Source: Rhizobium sp. BT04 (lineage in GTDB: Bacteria > Pseudomonadota > Alphaproteobacteria > Rhizobiales > Rhizobiaceae). From it: 64,000 nt of DNA. Shown here piece after piece: positions 50,540 to 60,792 of this stretch (the stretch's first letter is position 1; the number at the start of each line of letters is the position of its first letter). The notes beneath the pieces were generated by a model. The model was not told the origin of the DNA. It did no database searches and saw only the letters and a list, made by a program, of their open reading frames with translations. Location: NCBI RefSeq assembly GCF_030053135.1, contig NZ_CP125649.1:1-64000 (forward strand), read 5' to 3'. A program made the position numbers and the translations under genes.

Positions 50540-50864
50540 GCTACTATCGTGCGAACCGCCGGTTCGAGAGCTGGGCGGCATTCGAAGCGCATCTGGACCG
50601 GTGGGTACGCGATGTTGCCGACCAGCGTGAACACGGCACGACTGGCATAGCGCCAGCGGAACGCTTTGCCGCGGAGGCTGGGGCGCTTCGCCCGCTGGCT
50701 GGCCGCGCGCCGTTCGGGCAGTTGCGGGATCTCATGCGCAAGGTTCAGGCCGATTGCGCAATCGACCTCGACACGAACAGCTACTCCGTGCCTTGGCGTC
50801 TGATCGGCGAGAGCGTTCAGGTCGTGGTACTGGCAGGCCGTGTGATCATCCGTCATGCGGGCCA
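50540..50864 (+). pseudogene. IstA fragment of a different IS21-family element
   Basis: NRRFESWAAFEAHLDRWVRDVADQREHGTTGIAPAERFAAEAGALRPLAGRAPFGQLRDLMRKVQADCAIDLDTNSYSVPWRLIGESVQVVVLAGRVIIRHAG is an IstA C-terminal region not closely related to copies A-C. It is interrupted after RHAG by IS21 copy C and an IS3, and resumes at 54,528 (QVVADHVLCQGRRQRIVDRSHFVGV...PLAEYEAVVGGGW). Confidence 0.82.
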
Positions 50865-50943
50865 TGTCAATGCTGAATTAGCCCCCGAAAGGCCCGGACA
50901 TGCTCCGCCACTTAGCTAAGTGGGTAGGAGTAATGTTGGTAAT

Positions 50944-51336
50944 ATGACTAGCAGCAATTTTAAGATGGAAGTCCTCGCCGGGCCGGAACGTCGGCGGCGT
51001 TGGAGCACGGCAGAGAAGCTGGCGATCATCCACGAAACCTATGAGGCGGACGCGACGGTGAGCATCGTCGCGCGTCGGCATGGCATCCAGCCGAACCAGT
51101 TGTTCGCCTGGCGCAAGCTGGCGTCCCAAGGGGCACTGACGGCGACGGCCGCCGAGGAGGAGGTCGTTCCGGCTTCCGAATACCGAGCACTTCAGGCCCA
51201 GGTGAAGGAGTTGCAACGCCTGTTGGGCAAGAAGACGATGGAGAGCGAAATCCTGAAGGAAGCTCTCGAAATCGCCGGTGGCCCAAAAAAACATCTGTTG
51301 CGCTCGCTCTCTCTTCCGAGGGGGATTTTGGAATGA
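50944..51336 (+). CDS. IS2-group OrfA, helix-turn-helix protein
   Basis: A 130-aa product: MTSSNFKMEVLAGPERRRRWSTAEKLAIIHETYEADATVSIVARRHGIQPNQLFAWRKL, followed by a leucine-zipper-like helix (ASEYRALQAQVKELQRLLGKKTMESEILKEALEI). The stop overlaps the orfB start (ATGA), where IS3 elements use frameshifting to make the OrfAB transposase. Confidence 0.88.
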   Translation: MTSSNFKMEVLAGPERRRRWSTAEKLAIIHETYEADATVSIVARRHGIQPNQLFAWRKLASQGALTATAAEEEVVPASEYRALQAQVKELQRLLGKKTMESEILKEALEIAGGPKKHLLRSLSLPRGILE

Positions 51337-52163
51337 AGACCGTCTGCGAAACTCTAGGTGTCGCCCGCTCGAATATCGCCGCGCGTGCCGCAAGCTCCCC
51401 TTCCAGAGCCAGAGGACGCCCGCCACTCCCGGATCGAGAACTGGTGGAGCACATCAAGGCCATCATCGCCGACATGCCCACCTACGGCTATCGGCGTGTC
51501 CATGCCATCCTGCGTCGGAATGCCCGGAAAGATGGGCGTTCGTGGCCCAATGCCAAGCGCGTCTACCGGGTGATGAAGCTGCACAATCTGCTGCTGGTGC
51601 GTCATACCGGAGCGGTCGATGATCGCCTTCACGACGGCCAAGTCGCCGTCGAGCGTTCGAACGTCAGATGGTGCTCCGACGGCTTCGAGATCGGCTGTGA
51701 CAACAAAGAGAAGGTCCGCGTCGCCTTCGCCCTCGACTGCTGCGACCGCGAGGCAATCGCCCATGTCGCCACCACGCAGGGCATCAAGAGCGAAGACGTG
51801 CAGGACCTCGTGATCACCGCTGTCGAGAACCGTTTCGGCCGCATCAACGTGCTATCCGAGCCCATCGAATGGCTCACCGACAACGGCTCCTGCTTCATCG
51901 CGAAGGACACCGCATCCTTGCTACGCGACATCGGCATGGAGCCGTGCACGACACCGGTGCGAAGCCCACAGTCGAACGGAATGGCGGAGGCGTTCGTCAA
52001 AACCTTCAAGCGCGACTACGTCTCGGTCAATCCAACCCCGGATGCTGAAACCGTCATCGCTCAACTGCCATTCTGGTTCGAGCATTACAACAATCTTCAT
52101 CCACACAGTGCTTTAGGATATCAATCGCCGCGCGAGTTCATCAGCTCGCGATCTCAAACCTGA
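51333..52163 (+). CDS. IS2-group OrfB, DDE transposase
   Basis: A 276-aa protein with the IS3 integrase core: RWCSDGFEIGCDNKEKVRVAFALDCCDREAI (first Asp), IEWLTDNGSCFIAKD (second Asp) and TTPVRSPQSNGMAEAFVKTFKRDYV (Glu), ending ALGYQSPREF. Full length and unbroken, so this copy may be active. Confidence 0.9.
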   Translation: MKTVCETLGVARSNIAARAASSPSRARGRPPLPDRELVEHIKAIIADMPTYGYRRVHAILRRNARKDGRSWPNAKRVYRVMKLHNLLLVRHTGAVDDRLHDGQVAVERSNVRWCSDGFEIGCDNKEKVRVAFALDCCDREAIAHVATTQGIKSEDVQDLVITAVENRFGRINVLSEPIEWLTDNGSCFIAKDTASLLRDIGMEPCTTPVRSPQSNGMAEAFVKTFKRDYVSVNPTPDAETVIAQLPFWFEHYNNLHPHSALGYQSPREFISSRSQT

Positions 52164-52249
52164 GCATGTCCGGTCTTTTGGGGGCAACTCCACGGGCCAT
52201 GTCAATGCCGCGTAATTTTCCCCAGAAGTGCCGAAGTAAAATTCCCCAC

Positions 52250-54407
<2,158 letters not shown>

Positions 54408-54433
54408 CGGAAGGAGTATCGGCGATGACGCGC

Positions 54434-54469
54434 CGCTGGTCTTCCGGGGCGCGCCCCGGAAGACCAGCG
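54434..54469 (-). repeat. Perfect 36-bp palindrome of IS21 copy C
   Basis: Identical to the palindrome in copy B, with arms CGCTGG / CCAGCG around a GC-rich core. Confidence 0.85.
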
Positions 54470-54527
54470 CCGCAGCTCCTGGGAAGATTCAAACGGCACT
54501 ATTGGGGAGTATGCTCCGGTACTGACA

Positions 54528-55322
54528 GGCCAGGTCGTGGCCGATCATGTCCTGTGCCAGGGCCGGCGGCAACGGATCGTGGACCGGTCCCATTTTGTCG
54601 GCGTGACCGGTGCCGAGGGATCCGTGCGTACAGCTCCCTTGGAAATGCCTCCGGCCACCTTGCTGCGGCCACTCGCGGAATACGAGGCGGTTGTTGGAGG
54701 AGGATGGTGATGGCGAACGTGGATCACGACCTACTCATCGCAACACTCGATCGACTGAAACTTGACGGCGATCCGCGATCAGCTCGACACTCTGCTTGAC
54801 GAGGCGGCCCGCTCGAAGATGAACTTGCGCGAAGCTCTGACATTCCTGGTATCGCGAGAGATCGCCCGGCGCGATGAGCGGCGCATCTCCATGTCGAGTA
54901 AAGTCGCACAGTTCCCGTTCGTGTGCGAACTCGACGGCTTTGAGTTCGAGGCGCAGCCGTCGCTTGATCATGGGCAAATCAGGGAACTGGCGACCTGTCG
55001 CTGGATCGCTCACGGCGATACGGTGCTATTCCTTGGGCCTCCTGGTACCGGTAAAACCCACCTTGCTGTCAGCCTTGGCCGCGAGGCGATCCGCCAGAAC
55101 TACAACGTGCAGTTCGTCACAGCCGCGACGCTGGTGGCGATGTTGGCCAAGGCCCACATCGACGGCTCGCTCGACAAGCAGTTGGCGATCCTGGCTCGTC
55201 CGAAATTGCTGATCATTGACGAGCTCGGCTATCTTCCCTTCGAGGCGAATGCAGCGCACCTGTTCTTCCAACTGGTGTCCCGGCGCGCTTTTCGCGAAGC
55301 CGATAGCTGTCTCCTCGGATGG
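54528..55322 (+). pseudogene. istA tail and istB of the disrupted IS21-family element
   Basis: The istA C-terminus continues to 54,711. istB starts at 54,717 (MANVDHDLLIATLDRLKL), shifts frame near 54,770, then reads IRDQLDTLLDEAARSKMNLREALTFLVSREIARRDERRISM...[22 protein letters not shown]...LLIIDELGYLPFEANAAHLFFQLVSRR. It ends abnormally at READSCLLGW, losing the sensor region and C-terminus. Dead element. Confidence 0.85.
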
Positions 55323-56040
55323 TGATCACCGTCGCTTGAAACAAGCGAAACGACCAATCAATGGAGGGGGTCAATTCCTCGCTTCGCTTGACACCTGGCG
55401 GGCATGTCGCCTTGATTTCTCATCGACGAAACCACGGTCGGACGCGAACTGAAAGCTCCCGGCTTTGCCAAGCTGTCGCCAGAAGGTCTAGCCTATTCCA
55501 ATCGGACTGCTTTCGTGTAGAAGGGCCCGGGTAAAATAGAACTGCAACGAAGCACGTTTACAGAGCCATAGTTCTTGTTGGCCTTGTTTCTGTCATAAAA
55601 CTCGCAACTTATGACGAGTGTTGCAAACACAAATGCAATAGTACAGCGCCAGGCCAAGTATGCCAGACTTGATCACTCGTCGACCTCGTCGTTGTCGCCC
55701 ATTGGAAGCGCCACATCAAGGACCGCAATTACGTCAAAGCTGTCGCCAGCCTTCCGTCTCTTTGTATGCCCGACCAGATTTCGAAGAGGCAACTTGGCGC
55801 TTGGATACAATGTGAGGTGAAAGGTGTATCAAACGGACCAAGCATTCCGTTCAGTGAAAAGGCGTTCTTTGACGAGTACGTCGTTTTCAATTCACTATCC
55901 TGAACAATTCTTGGCTCTCTCTGAGCCTCTGAGCTACCTAGCTTTCCGCGTATAAAAAATCCTTTATTGTTTTGCGTTCCGAAGAGCCACGCAACCTTTC
56001 CAAAGGTGAAAAGGCACCAGATTCTAAATAGGTTTCACTA
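55323..56040 (+). other. Relic DNA with a small IS630-like fragment
   Basis: At about 55,418-55,478 the translation LIDETTVGRELKAPGFAKLS resembles the central part of an IS630-type transposase. Otherwise no gene is recognisable. Confidence 0.45.
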
Positions 56041-56972
56041 AGAGCCCGATTCAAAAGTTCATTCGTATATCCAATACCTTGCGATGCGCCTTATGAGCAT
56101 TCTGATTGAAGCGATTTGCGCCCATGCGGTTGCGCTTTCGATCGATTTCTCCCAATCCTTGGCGAGACGGCGGCAGCGTCCAAGCCAGGCGAAAGTCCTT
56201 TCCACCACCCATCTCTTGGGCAGGACGACGAAGCCCTTGGCGTGATCCGAACGCTTGACGATTTCGATCGTCCAGTCACCATGGCCGCTCATTGCTCGCC
56301 TCAACTTGGCTCCGGCGTAGCCACCATCGGCGAAGATGTGGCGCAGCCACGGAAAACGGCGGCGGATCGCCTTGAGGACATGGGGTGCGCCGTCGCGATC
56401 CTGTATGTCGGCAGCATGGATGAACACGAAGATCAGAAATCCAAGCGTATCGGTGACAATCTGACGCTTGCGGCCCTTAATCTTCTTGCCTGCATCATAG
56501 CCGGATATTCCGCCGCTTTGCGTGGCCTTGACGCTTTGGCTGTCGATAATCCCTGCCGTCGGTTGCGCCTCCCGTCCCTCGATTTCCCGCGCCGCCATCA
56601 CCAGAAGCTGGTTGATGCTCTGCCACAGTCCGATCGCGCGCCAAGCATAAAAATAACCGCGCACTGTCGAAACCGGCGGAAAATCGCCCGGCAGTATGCG
56701 CCATTGGCAGCCGCTCGAGGCGATATAGAGGATCGCCTCCGCGACCGAGCGCATATTCGTCGTCCGACGCCGCCCGCCACGACGCGCTGGCGGGATCAGC
56801 GGTTTGATCAACGCCCATTCCCGGTCCTTCAAATCACTTGGAAAACGAAGCACGTCTCGGTTATGCTCACGGCGAGCGATAGCAGTCCAGCTCATCGAAA
56901 CCCCATTTGATTTAGCACCAATAGGGAATCACAACTGCCTGTTATCGCTCAACTTCTTTTAAATCGGGCTCT
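56041..56972 (-). mobile_element. IS5-family element adjacent to border 3
   Basis: Ends GAGCCCGATTCAAAAG (from 56,042) and, inverted, GAGCCCGATTTAAAAG (ending 56,971) are inverted repeats. I see no clear target duplication. It ends only eight bases before border 3. Confidence 0.85.
56059..56895 (-). CDS. IS5-family transposase
   Basis: A 278-aa DDE transposase: DLKDREWALIKPLIPPARRGGRRRTTNMRSVAEAILYIASSGCQWRILPGDFPP, then GIIDSQSVKATQSGGISGYDAGKKIKGRKRQIVTDTLGF, RHIFADGGYAGAKL and RWVVERTFAWLGRCRRLAKDWEKS. Complete and unbroken. Related to the damaged copy at 24.2 kb but clearly divergent. Confidence 0.92.
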   Translation of the reverse strand: MSWTAIARREHNRDVLRFPSDLKDREWALIKPLIPPARRGGRRRTTNMRSVAEAILYIASSGCQWRILPGDFPPVSTVRGYFYAWRAIGLWQSINQLLVMAAREIEGREAQPTAGIIDSQSVKATQSGGISGYDAGKKIKGRKRQIVTDTLGFLIFVFIHAADIQDRDGAPHVLKAIRRRFPWLRHIFADGGYAGAKLRRAMSGHGDWTIEIVKRSDHAKGFVVLPKRWVVERTFAWLGRCRRLAKDWEKSIESATAWAQIASIRMLIRRIARYWIYE

Positions 56973-56979
56973 CAGGCAT

Positions 56980-57004
56980 TGGCAGGATATATCCTGATGT
57001 AAAA
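56980..57004 (+). other. T-DNA border repeat 3
   Basis: TGGCAGGATATATCCTGATG followed by TAAAA is a near-perfect border. It has the same spacer as border 1 (CCTGA) and the same orientation, so both are candidate left borders. Confidence 0.88.
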
Positions 57005-57826
57005 CATCGTGTGAGTCTGGAAGGTCCACTTCCGGCTCATGTTTTACATCGGAGATGTCGCTTTCAGTCTATGTAACAAGGTTTTAAGTTCTTGCTAGAC
57101 AGTGATGCGCCCTCCACCTCGCCACCGGCCGCTTCCATCGTGAGATACGGCGGCCGTACCCTTTCCAACTGTCCTTCGGTGGTGAATCCAGTAACAGAAA
57201 GCGACAGCACAATGGCAACAACCTGGTAACTAAGTGGGCTTGCCGCCTATTCCGTTTGTAAACATTGGAAAATTTCATTATCAATAAAGAAAGATATCAA
57301 CGTGCCTGGCTTATATTAAACATTGAAAATAAAGACATCGCGCTAAACTTGCGAAATAACGTTAAATATGACAACTTCTACGAATAGCAATAAGAAGTCA
57401 CACAGTGGCACAGGATCGACCATTCGTGGTCGGTGAGTTCGTAGCGGCGACGCGTCATAGAGGCTCCCTCATTCGGAAGCCTTGAATCACGACACGCGAA
57501 AAACGCCAAGCAATTTATGAGTTCGCTGCCTGGAATTGTCTGGTTTGCAATACGGAATTATTAGATGATAAAGTTTGAGTTCGAATATCAAAAGTGCTCA
57601 GTGCATAAAAAATTGCGACGCAATTCATACAAATATAAATTCTTTTCATTAGCCTGACCTGGCTTATTCATAAAACGAAACACGTAGACGGACCTCGCCA
57701 CAAGGCCGAGACATAAACACGATAGCAAACGCTTACAAATCAAGGAAAAAATAACAACAGTCAAAAACTGACTGAACGAACACAACAATAGACCCAGGCC
57801 AACGTACGGCAACTTCGATCATGCGT
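57005..57826 (+). other. T-DNA interior without a recognised gene
   Basis: AT-rich DNA with only short overlapping frames on both strands; nothing I can support as a gene. Confidence 0.45.
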
Positions 57827-58147
57827 TTACCGCCGGCCTACGGCTGGCCCATATCCGACCACGTCGATCGAGCCCGTCAGAGGTGCGTTCCGATCAACAG
57901 CGATGTACCATGATGGCCCGGGGGGCGGGTTGGCCGGAGACTTGTCCGACAGAGACGGGCTTCCACTCAACCGTCTAGTGCTCACACATTCCTCAACCTC
58001 CGCTTTGCTCATATAGATGTATCCGAGGTCAATCGCGGGTATACCCTTTGCAATTGAGTAGTTCGTCTTGGCGTTATAGAGCGCAGAAGTCAGAAAACGA
58101 GCAGACGCATTTGTGAGTTGTAAGGGGGTCCACGACGACGACGACAT
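57827..58147 (-). CDS. T-DNA gene for a 106-aa protein, paralogue of the gene at 47.2 kb
   Basis: It aligns along its length with the 104-aa protein: SALYNAKTNYSIAKGIPAIDLGYIYMSKAEVEECVSTRRLSGSPSLSDKSPANPPPGPSWYIAVDRNAPLTGSIDVVGYGPAVGRR. ATG 58,147 is the first ATG after a TATA-type sequence (minus strand CCCCTATTTATATCC at 58,239-58,225), about 80 bases upstream, with no Shine-Dalgarno sequence. A RolA-like role is possible from size and context but unproven. Confidence 0.72.
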   Translation of the reverse strand: MSSSSWTPLQLTNASARFLTSALYNAKTNYSIAKGIPAIDLGYIYMSKAEVEECVSTRRLSGSPSLSDKSPANPPPGPSWYIAVDRNAPLTGSIDVVGYGPAVGRR

Positions 58148-58224
58148 CGTGAGGAGGCAGATGCTGCAAGTCTACGTTGTGTGATGGAAGGACAAGGAGT
58201 TGTGATGGCTAGAATGACGAGGAG

Positions 58225-58239
58225 GGATATAAATAGGGG
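58225..58239 (-). promoter_or_regulatory. TATA-type element for the 106-aa gene
   Basis: The minus strand reads CCCCTATTTATATCC, 78-92 bases before the ATG, with no other ATG between. Confidence 0.55.
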
Positions 58240-58656
58240 ACGGATTAAGTCCTTCCAGCCGTTGCAAAGTGGGTTTTTAGCCGGGCGAACAGAATAATGG
58301 CCTTTGCATGCGCGAAGCGCTAAAGAATAAAAAACTAGGGCCCTTCGCGAGACCCAAACATGGCTTACCGTTGGAGAACGACAGAAAGCGACAGCGTTAG
58401 GTTATTCTTATTGGCCACGCTTTGAGATGGCGACGCTTGATGGCTTTTCGCAAAAGACAAGAGGTCATTGATATCGCCCCGCGAAGAGCCGCCGCGAAAG
58501 CTCAAGGGATTGACCCTGAACACTTATGATGCGTGGATGTGGAGGCCCAATAAGGAAGAGCGCCCCGTGGCGCAAACAGCCCGGTTAGAATGCCCCGCAG
58601 TCGCAATCAAACTAGAGCCACCAAATCGATTGAAGAGGCACAATGCGTCACGCGCA
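58240..58656 (+). other. Spacer before the TTGGC repeats
   Basis: No gene supported. The 83-codon frame at 58,468-58,719 runs into the repeat tract and looks non-coding. Confidence 0.4.
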
Positions 58657-58700
58657 AGGCTTGGCTTGGCTTGGCAAGGTTTGGCTTGGCAAGGCTTGGC
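58657..58700 (+). repeat. TTGGC-type tandem repeat tract
   Basis: Repeated units of GCTTG/GCAAG type (AAGGCTTGGCTTGGCTTGGC, then AAGGTTTGGCTTGGCAAGGC) run directly into the border-like site, whose first bases TGGC are part of the repeat. Confidence 0.7.
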
Positions 58701-58721
58701 TGGATATATAGCTTTGTAGCC
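58697..58721 (+). other. Border-like site with an overdrive-like tail
   Basis: TGGCTGGATATATAGCTTTG followed by TAGCC matches the border consensus except for T in place of A at position 5. CTTTGTTTGTATG at 58,725-58,737 resembles the overdrive core (TGTTTGTTTG), which lies to the right of right borders. It could be the right border of the 106-aa gene's T-DNA or the left edge of the next one. Functionality is unproven. Confidence 0.5.
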
Positions 58722-58737
58722 TTTCTTTGTTTGTATG

Positions 58738-58813
58738 TATAAATAAGATTACGTATAATGCGAAATTGTGGCGAGCATTTTAATAGTAGGATTTCAATAA
58801 ATACATTTGAATT
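58738..58813 (+). promoter_or_regulatory. Plant-type promoter of the T6P synthase gene
   Basis: TATAAATAAG at 58,738-58,747 lies 67 bases before the ATG; no Shine-Dalgarno sequence (ATTTGAATT before ATG). A 19-codon upstream frame (58,758) overlaps the main ATG, but it would start upstream of the expected transcription start. Confidence 0.6.
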
Positions 58814-60292
58814 ATGAAGTGTGTGAGGCCGCAAAACACACTTGGTTCATCTACGGTAAATTGTTCAGAATGCTGTGCGCTGACGGAGCATGAGTTTCTA
58901 GGATGCCCGGTCGACCCAATCGACACGCAGGGTCGTCTGATCGTAGTTTCCAACAGAATTCGCCGTGATGCGTCTCCTGGTAACAATTCAGGCGGGTTGG
59001 CCGTCGCCGTGAATGCTGCTTTGAAGTTGAGGGGAGGCATCTGGATGGGCTGGTCCGGAAATACTGACGCCGAGGCTACATCAACGAAAATGACTCGAGA
59101 GGGAAATGTAACGTACGTCGAAGTTGACCTCACCACCGCCGACGTCCGGGACTACTACAACGGCTTTTCCAATCAGACCCTTTGGCCTCTTTTTCACTCG
59201 TTTAAGGATCGTGCGGTTCTTAGCGAAGATTACGAGGTGGCCTACCGGCGGGTGAACGCCACCTTTGCGGAAATACTTTTTCCTTTGTGGCGTCCGGATG
59301 ATGCAGTATGGGTGCATGATTACCACCTGATTCCACTGGCTGAAGAACTAAGGAAGCTAGGTTCCATAGGGCGTGTCGGTTTTTTTTTACATGTCCCGTG
59401 GCCGAAGTTCGAAGTGCTTCATGACGTGCCTGTACACAAGCTTTTGCTTAAAGCAATGTCCAGCTATGATGTGATAGGCTTTCAAACACGCAATGATTTG
59501 ACAAATTTTTATGAGGCTGTGAATTGCTGCAATGAGGGTGGAAAACTAGAGAATGACGTTGTTCTCTTGTTTGGGCGGCGGATCAAACTGGGTGCGTACG
59601 CTGTTTCCATTGAAACCCTGAATTTCGCGAAGTCCGCTGCGGCTGCGGCGAAGCAGCCGTCGATGCGTCAAATGGTGGAAAGCTTGCAGGGGCAGACGCT
59701 GATTATATCAGTTGATCGCCTTGACTACACGAAGGGCATCCTGGAGCGTGTGAGGGCTTACGAAACGTTCCTTAAAGGTAACCCCTCGTATCTCAGGAAA
59801 GTGACTTATCTCCAGATCGCTCCCATATCCCGCTCCGACGTTCTGGAATATCAACAATTGCAAGCGGCGGTCGCGGAAGCGGTCGGCAAGGCAAATGGCG
59901 CAATCGGGACGGCGGACTGGACGCCTCTTCGCTATATCAATTCTGGTTCGTCTAGAGATGAGCTTGGCGCTCTTTTTAGGTTGGCGAGGGTTGGATTCGT
60001 AACGCCGATCAGGGATGGCATGAACCTCGTGGCGAAGGAATATATTGCAGCGCAAGACGCGGCCAACCCTGGCGTTTTAATTATTTCTGGGTTTGCTGGC
60101 GCCGCGCAAGAGCTTTCTGCGGGTATTATTGTAGATCCCCGAAATATTCAAAGTATGGCTCAGGCAATTGCAGACGCCTTAGAAATGCCGCTTACTGAGC
60201 GTAAAGATCGTTGGAGGAATATGATGACCTGGCTGTTGGAACACGATATCAACTACTGGACCAATACGTATCTTAATGACTTATTTAGCTAA
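58814..60292 (+). CDS. otsA: Trehalose-6-phosphate synthase (OtsA type) in T-DNA context
   Basis: A GT20 enzyme: UDP-glucose plus glucose-6-phosphate to trehalose-6-phosphate. The 492-aa protein aligns over its length with bacterial OtsA after an extra 39 residues. Key sites are present: VVSNRIRR, NSGGLAVAV, WMGWSG, YYNGFSNQTLWPLFH, VWVHDYHLIPLA, FFLHVPWP, SVDRLDYTKGILERV (Arg and Lys for phosphate) and TPIRDGMNLVAKEYIAAQ (Asp, Glu for nucleotide-sugar). There is no phosphatase domain. It has a TATA box, no Shine-Dalgarno sequence, and lies right of the border sites beside an opine-synthase gene, so I infer a T-DNA gene expressed in plants. The N-terminal extension (Cys-rich) resembles no targeting signal I know. 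Confidence 0.88.
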   Translation: MKCVRPQNTLGSSTVNCSECCALTEHEFLGCPVDPIDTQGRLIVVSNRIRRDASPGNNSGGLAVAVNAALKLRGGIWMGWSGNTDAEATSTKMTREGNVTYVEVDLTTADVRDYYNGFSNQTLWPLFHSFKDRAVLSEDYEVAYRRVNATFAEILFPLWRPDDAVWVHDYHLIPLAEELRKLGSIGRVGFFLHVPWPKFEVLHDVPVHKLLLKAMSSYDVIGFQTRNDLTNFYEAVNCCNEGGKLENDVVLLFGRRIKLGAYAVSIETLNFAKSAAAAAKQPSMRQMVESLQGQTLIISVDRLDYTKGILERVRAYETFLKGNPSYLRKVTYLQIAPISRSDVLEYQQLQAAVAEAVGKANGAIGTADWTPLRYINSGSSRDELGALFRLARVGFVTPIRDGMNLVAKEYIAAQDAANPGVLIISGFAGAAQELSAGIIVDPRNIQSMAQAIADALEMPLTERKDRWRNMMTWLLEHDINYWTNTYLNDLFS

Positions 60293-60690
60293 AGCACTAC
60301 TGTCATGGGACGAATATTATTTATTTATACGTTCATATGTATAACTCGTTGTGCTGAAAAGGCGAGATCCATGTAAAGATCAATACAGTATACATCGTCT
60401 GCCTGAGTCAAATTATTGGTATGAATTAGTTTCGCTAACTAGCTTCGTAATTTTCTTTATCTCTAGTGTATGGCTTATTTAATCTGAAATAATGTAGCTA
60501 TATTATTTGTTGTATAAATGGCGCATTTTGTTTCCAAAAGGCGATCTAAAAGACCCATGACTGCCTCCAAAAGACAGTCTTGAATCTGATTTGCTCACTT
60601 TTGGGAATCCCAAGAGTCCACGGCTTCTAGATCGTATGGTTGTGCGCCATTGTGATTGATGGGCCACTCCAAGACTTTTGCTAGCGCATA
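60293..60690 (+). other. Spacer between the T6P synthase and opine synthase genes
   Basis: AT-rich, no gene. AATAAT near 60,489 could be a poly(A) signal. Confidence 0.45.
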
Positions 60691-60691
60691 A

Positions 60692-60737
60692 TGCGTAAGT
60701 GCTTACGTCAAAAATCCCTTTCATCGATTATAAATAC
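60692..60737 (+). promoter_or_regulatory. ocs-type enhancer palindrome and TATA box
   Basis: TGCGTAAGTGCTTACGTCA (60,692-60,710) matches the ocs element core ACGTAAGCGCTTACGT at 14 of 16 bases. This element is bound by plant TGA/OBF bZIP factors and is found in octopine synthase and other T-DNA promoters. TATAAATA follows at about 60,730, and the first ATG is 60 bases further on. Confidence 0.75.
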
Positions 60738-60792
60738 GGAGTTTGGCAAGGGGAAATTCACATCTCAATCCTACAATCAAATTTCTCTAAAT

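Larger units (their letters stand above)
50874..52192 (+). mobile_element. IS3-family element, IS2 group
   Basis: Ends TGAATTAGCCCCCGAAAGGC and, inverted, TGGAGTTGCCCCCAAAAGAC. It is inserted into the end of IS21 copy C, leaving nine bases of that end (TGTCAATGC, 50,865-50,873) outside. It is flanked by a 16-bp direct repeat (50,858-50,873 and 52,193-52,208), much longer than the usual 3-5 bp. Both genes are intact. Confidence 0.88.

Noticed and set aside
58758..58816. 19-codon upstream ORF overlapping the otsA start
   Set aside because: Its ATG lies about 20 bases after the TATA box, probably upstream of the transcription start.
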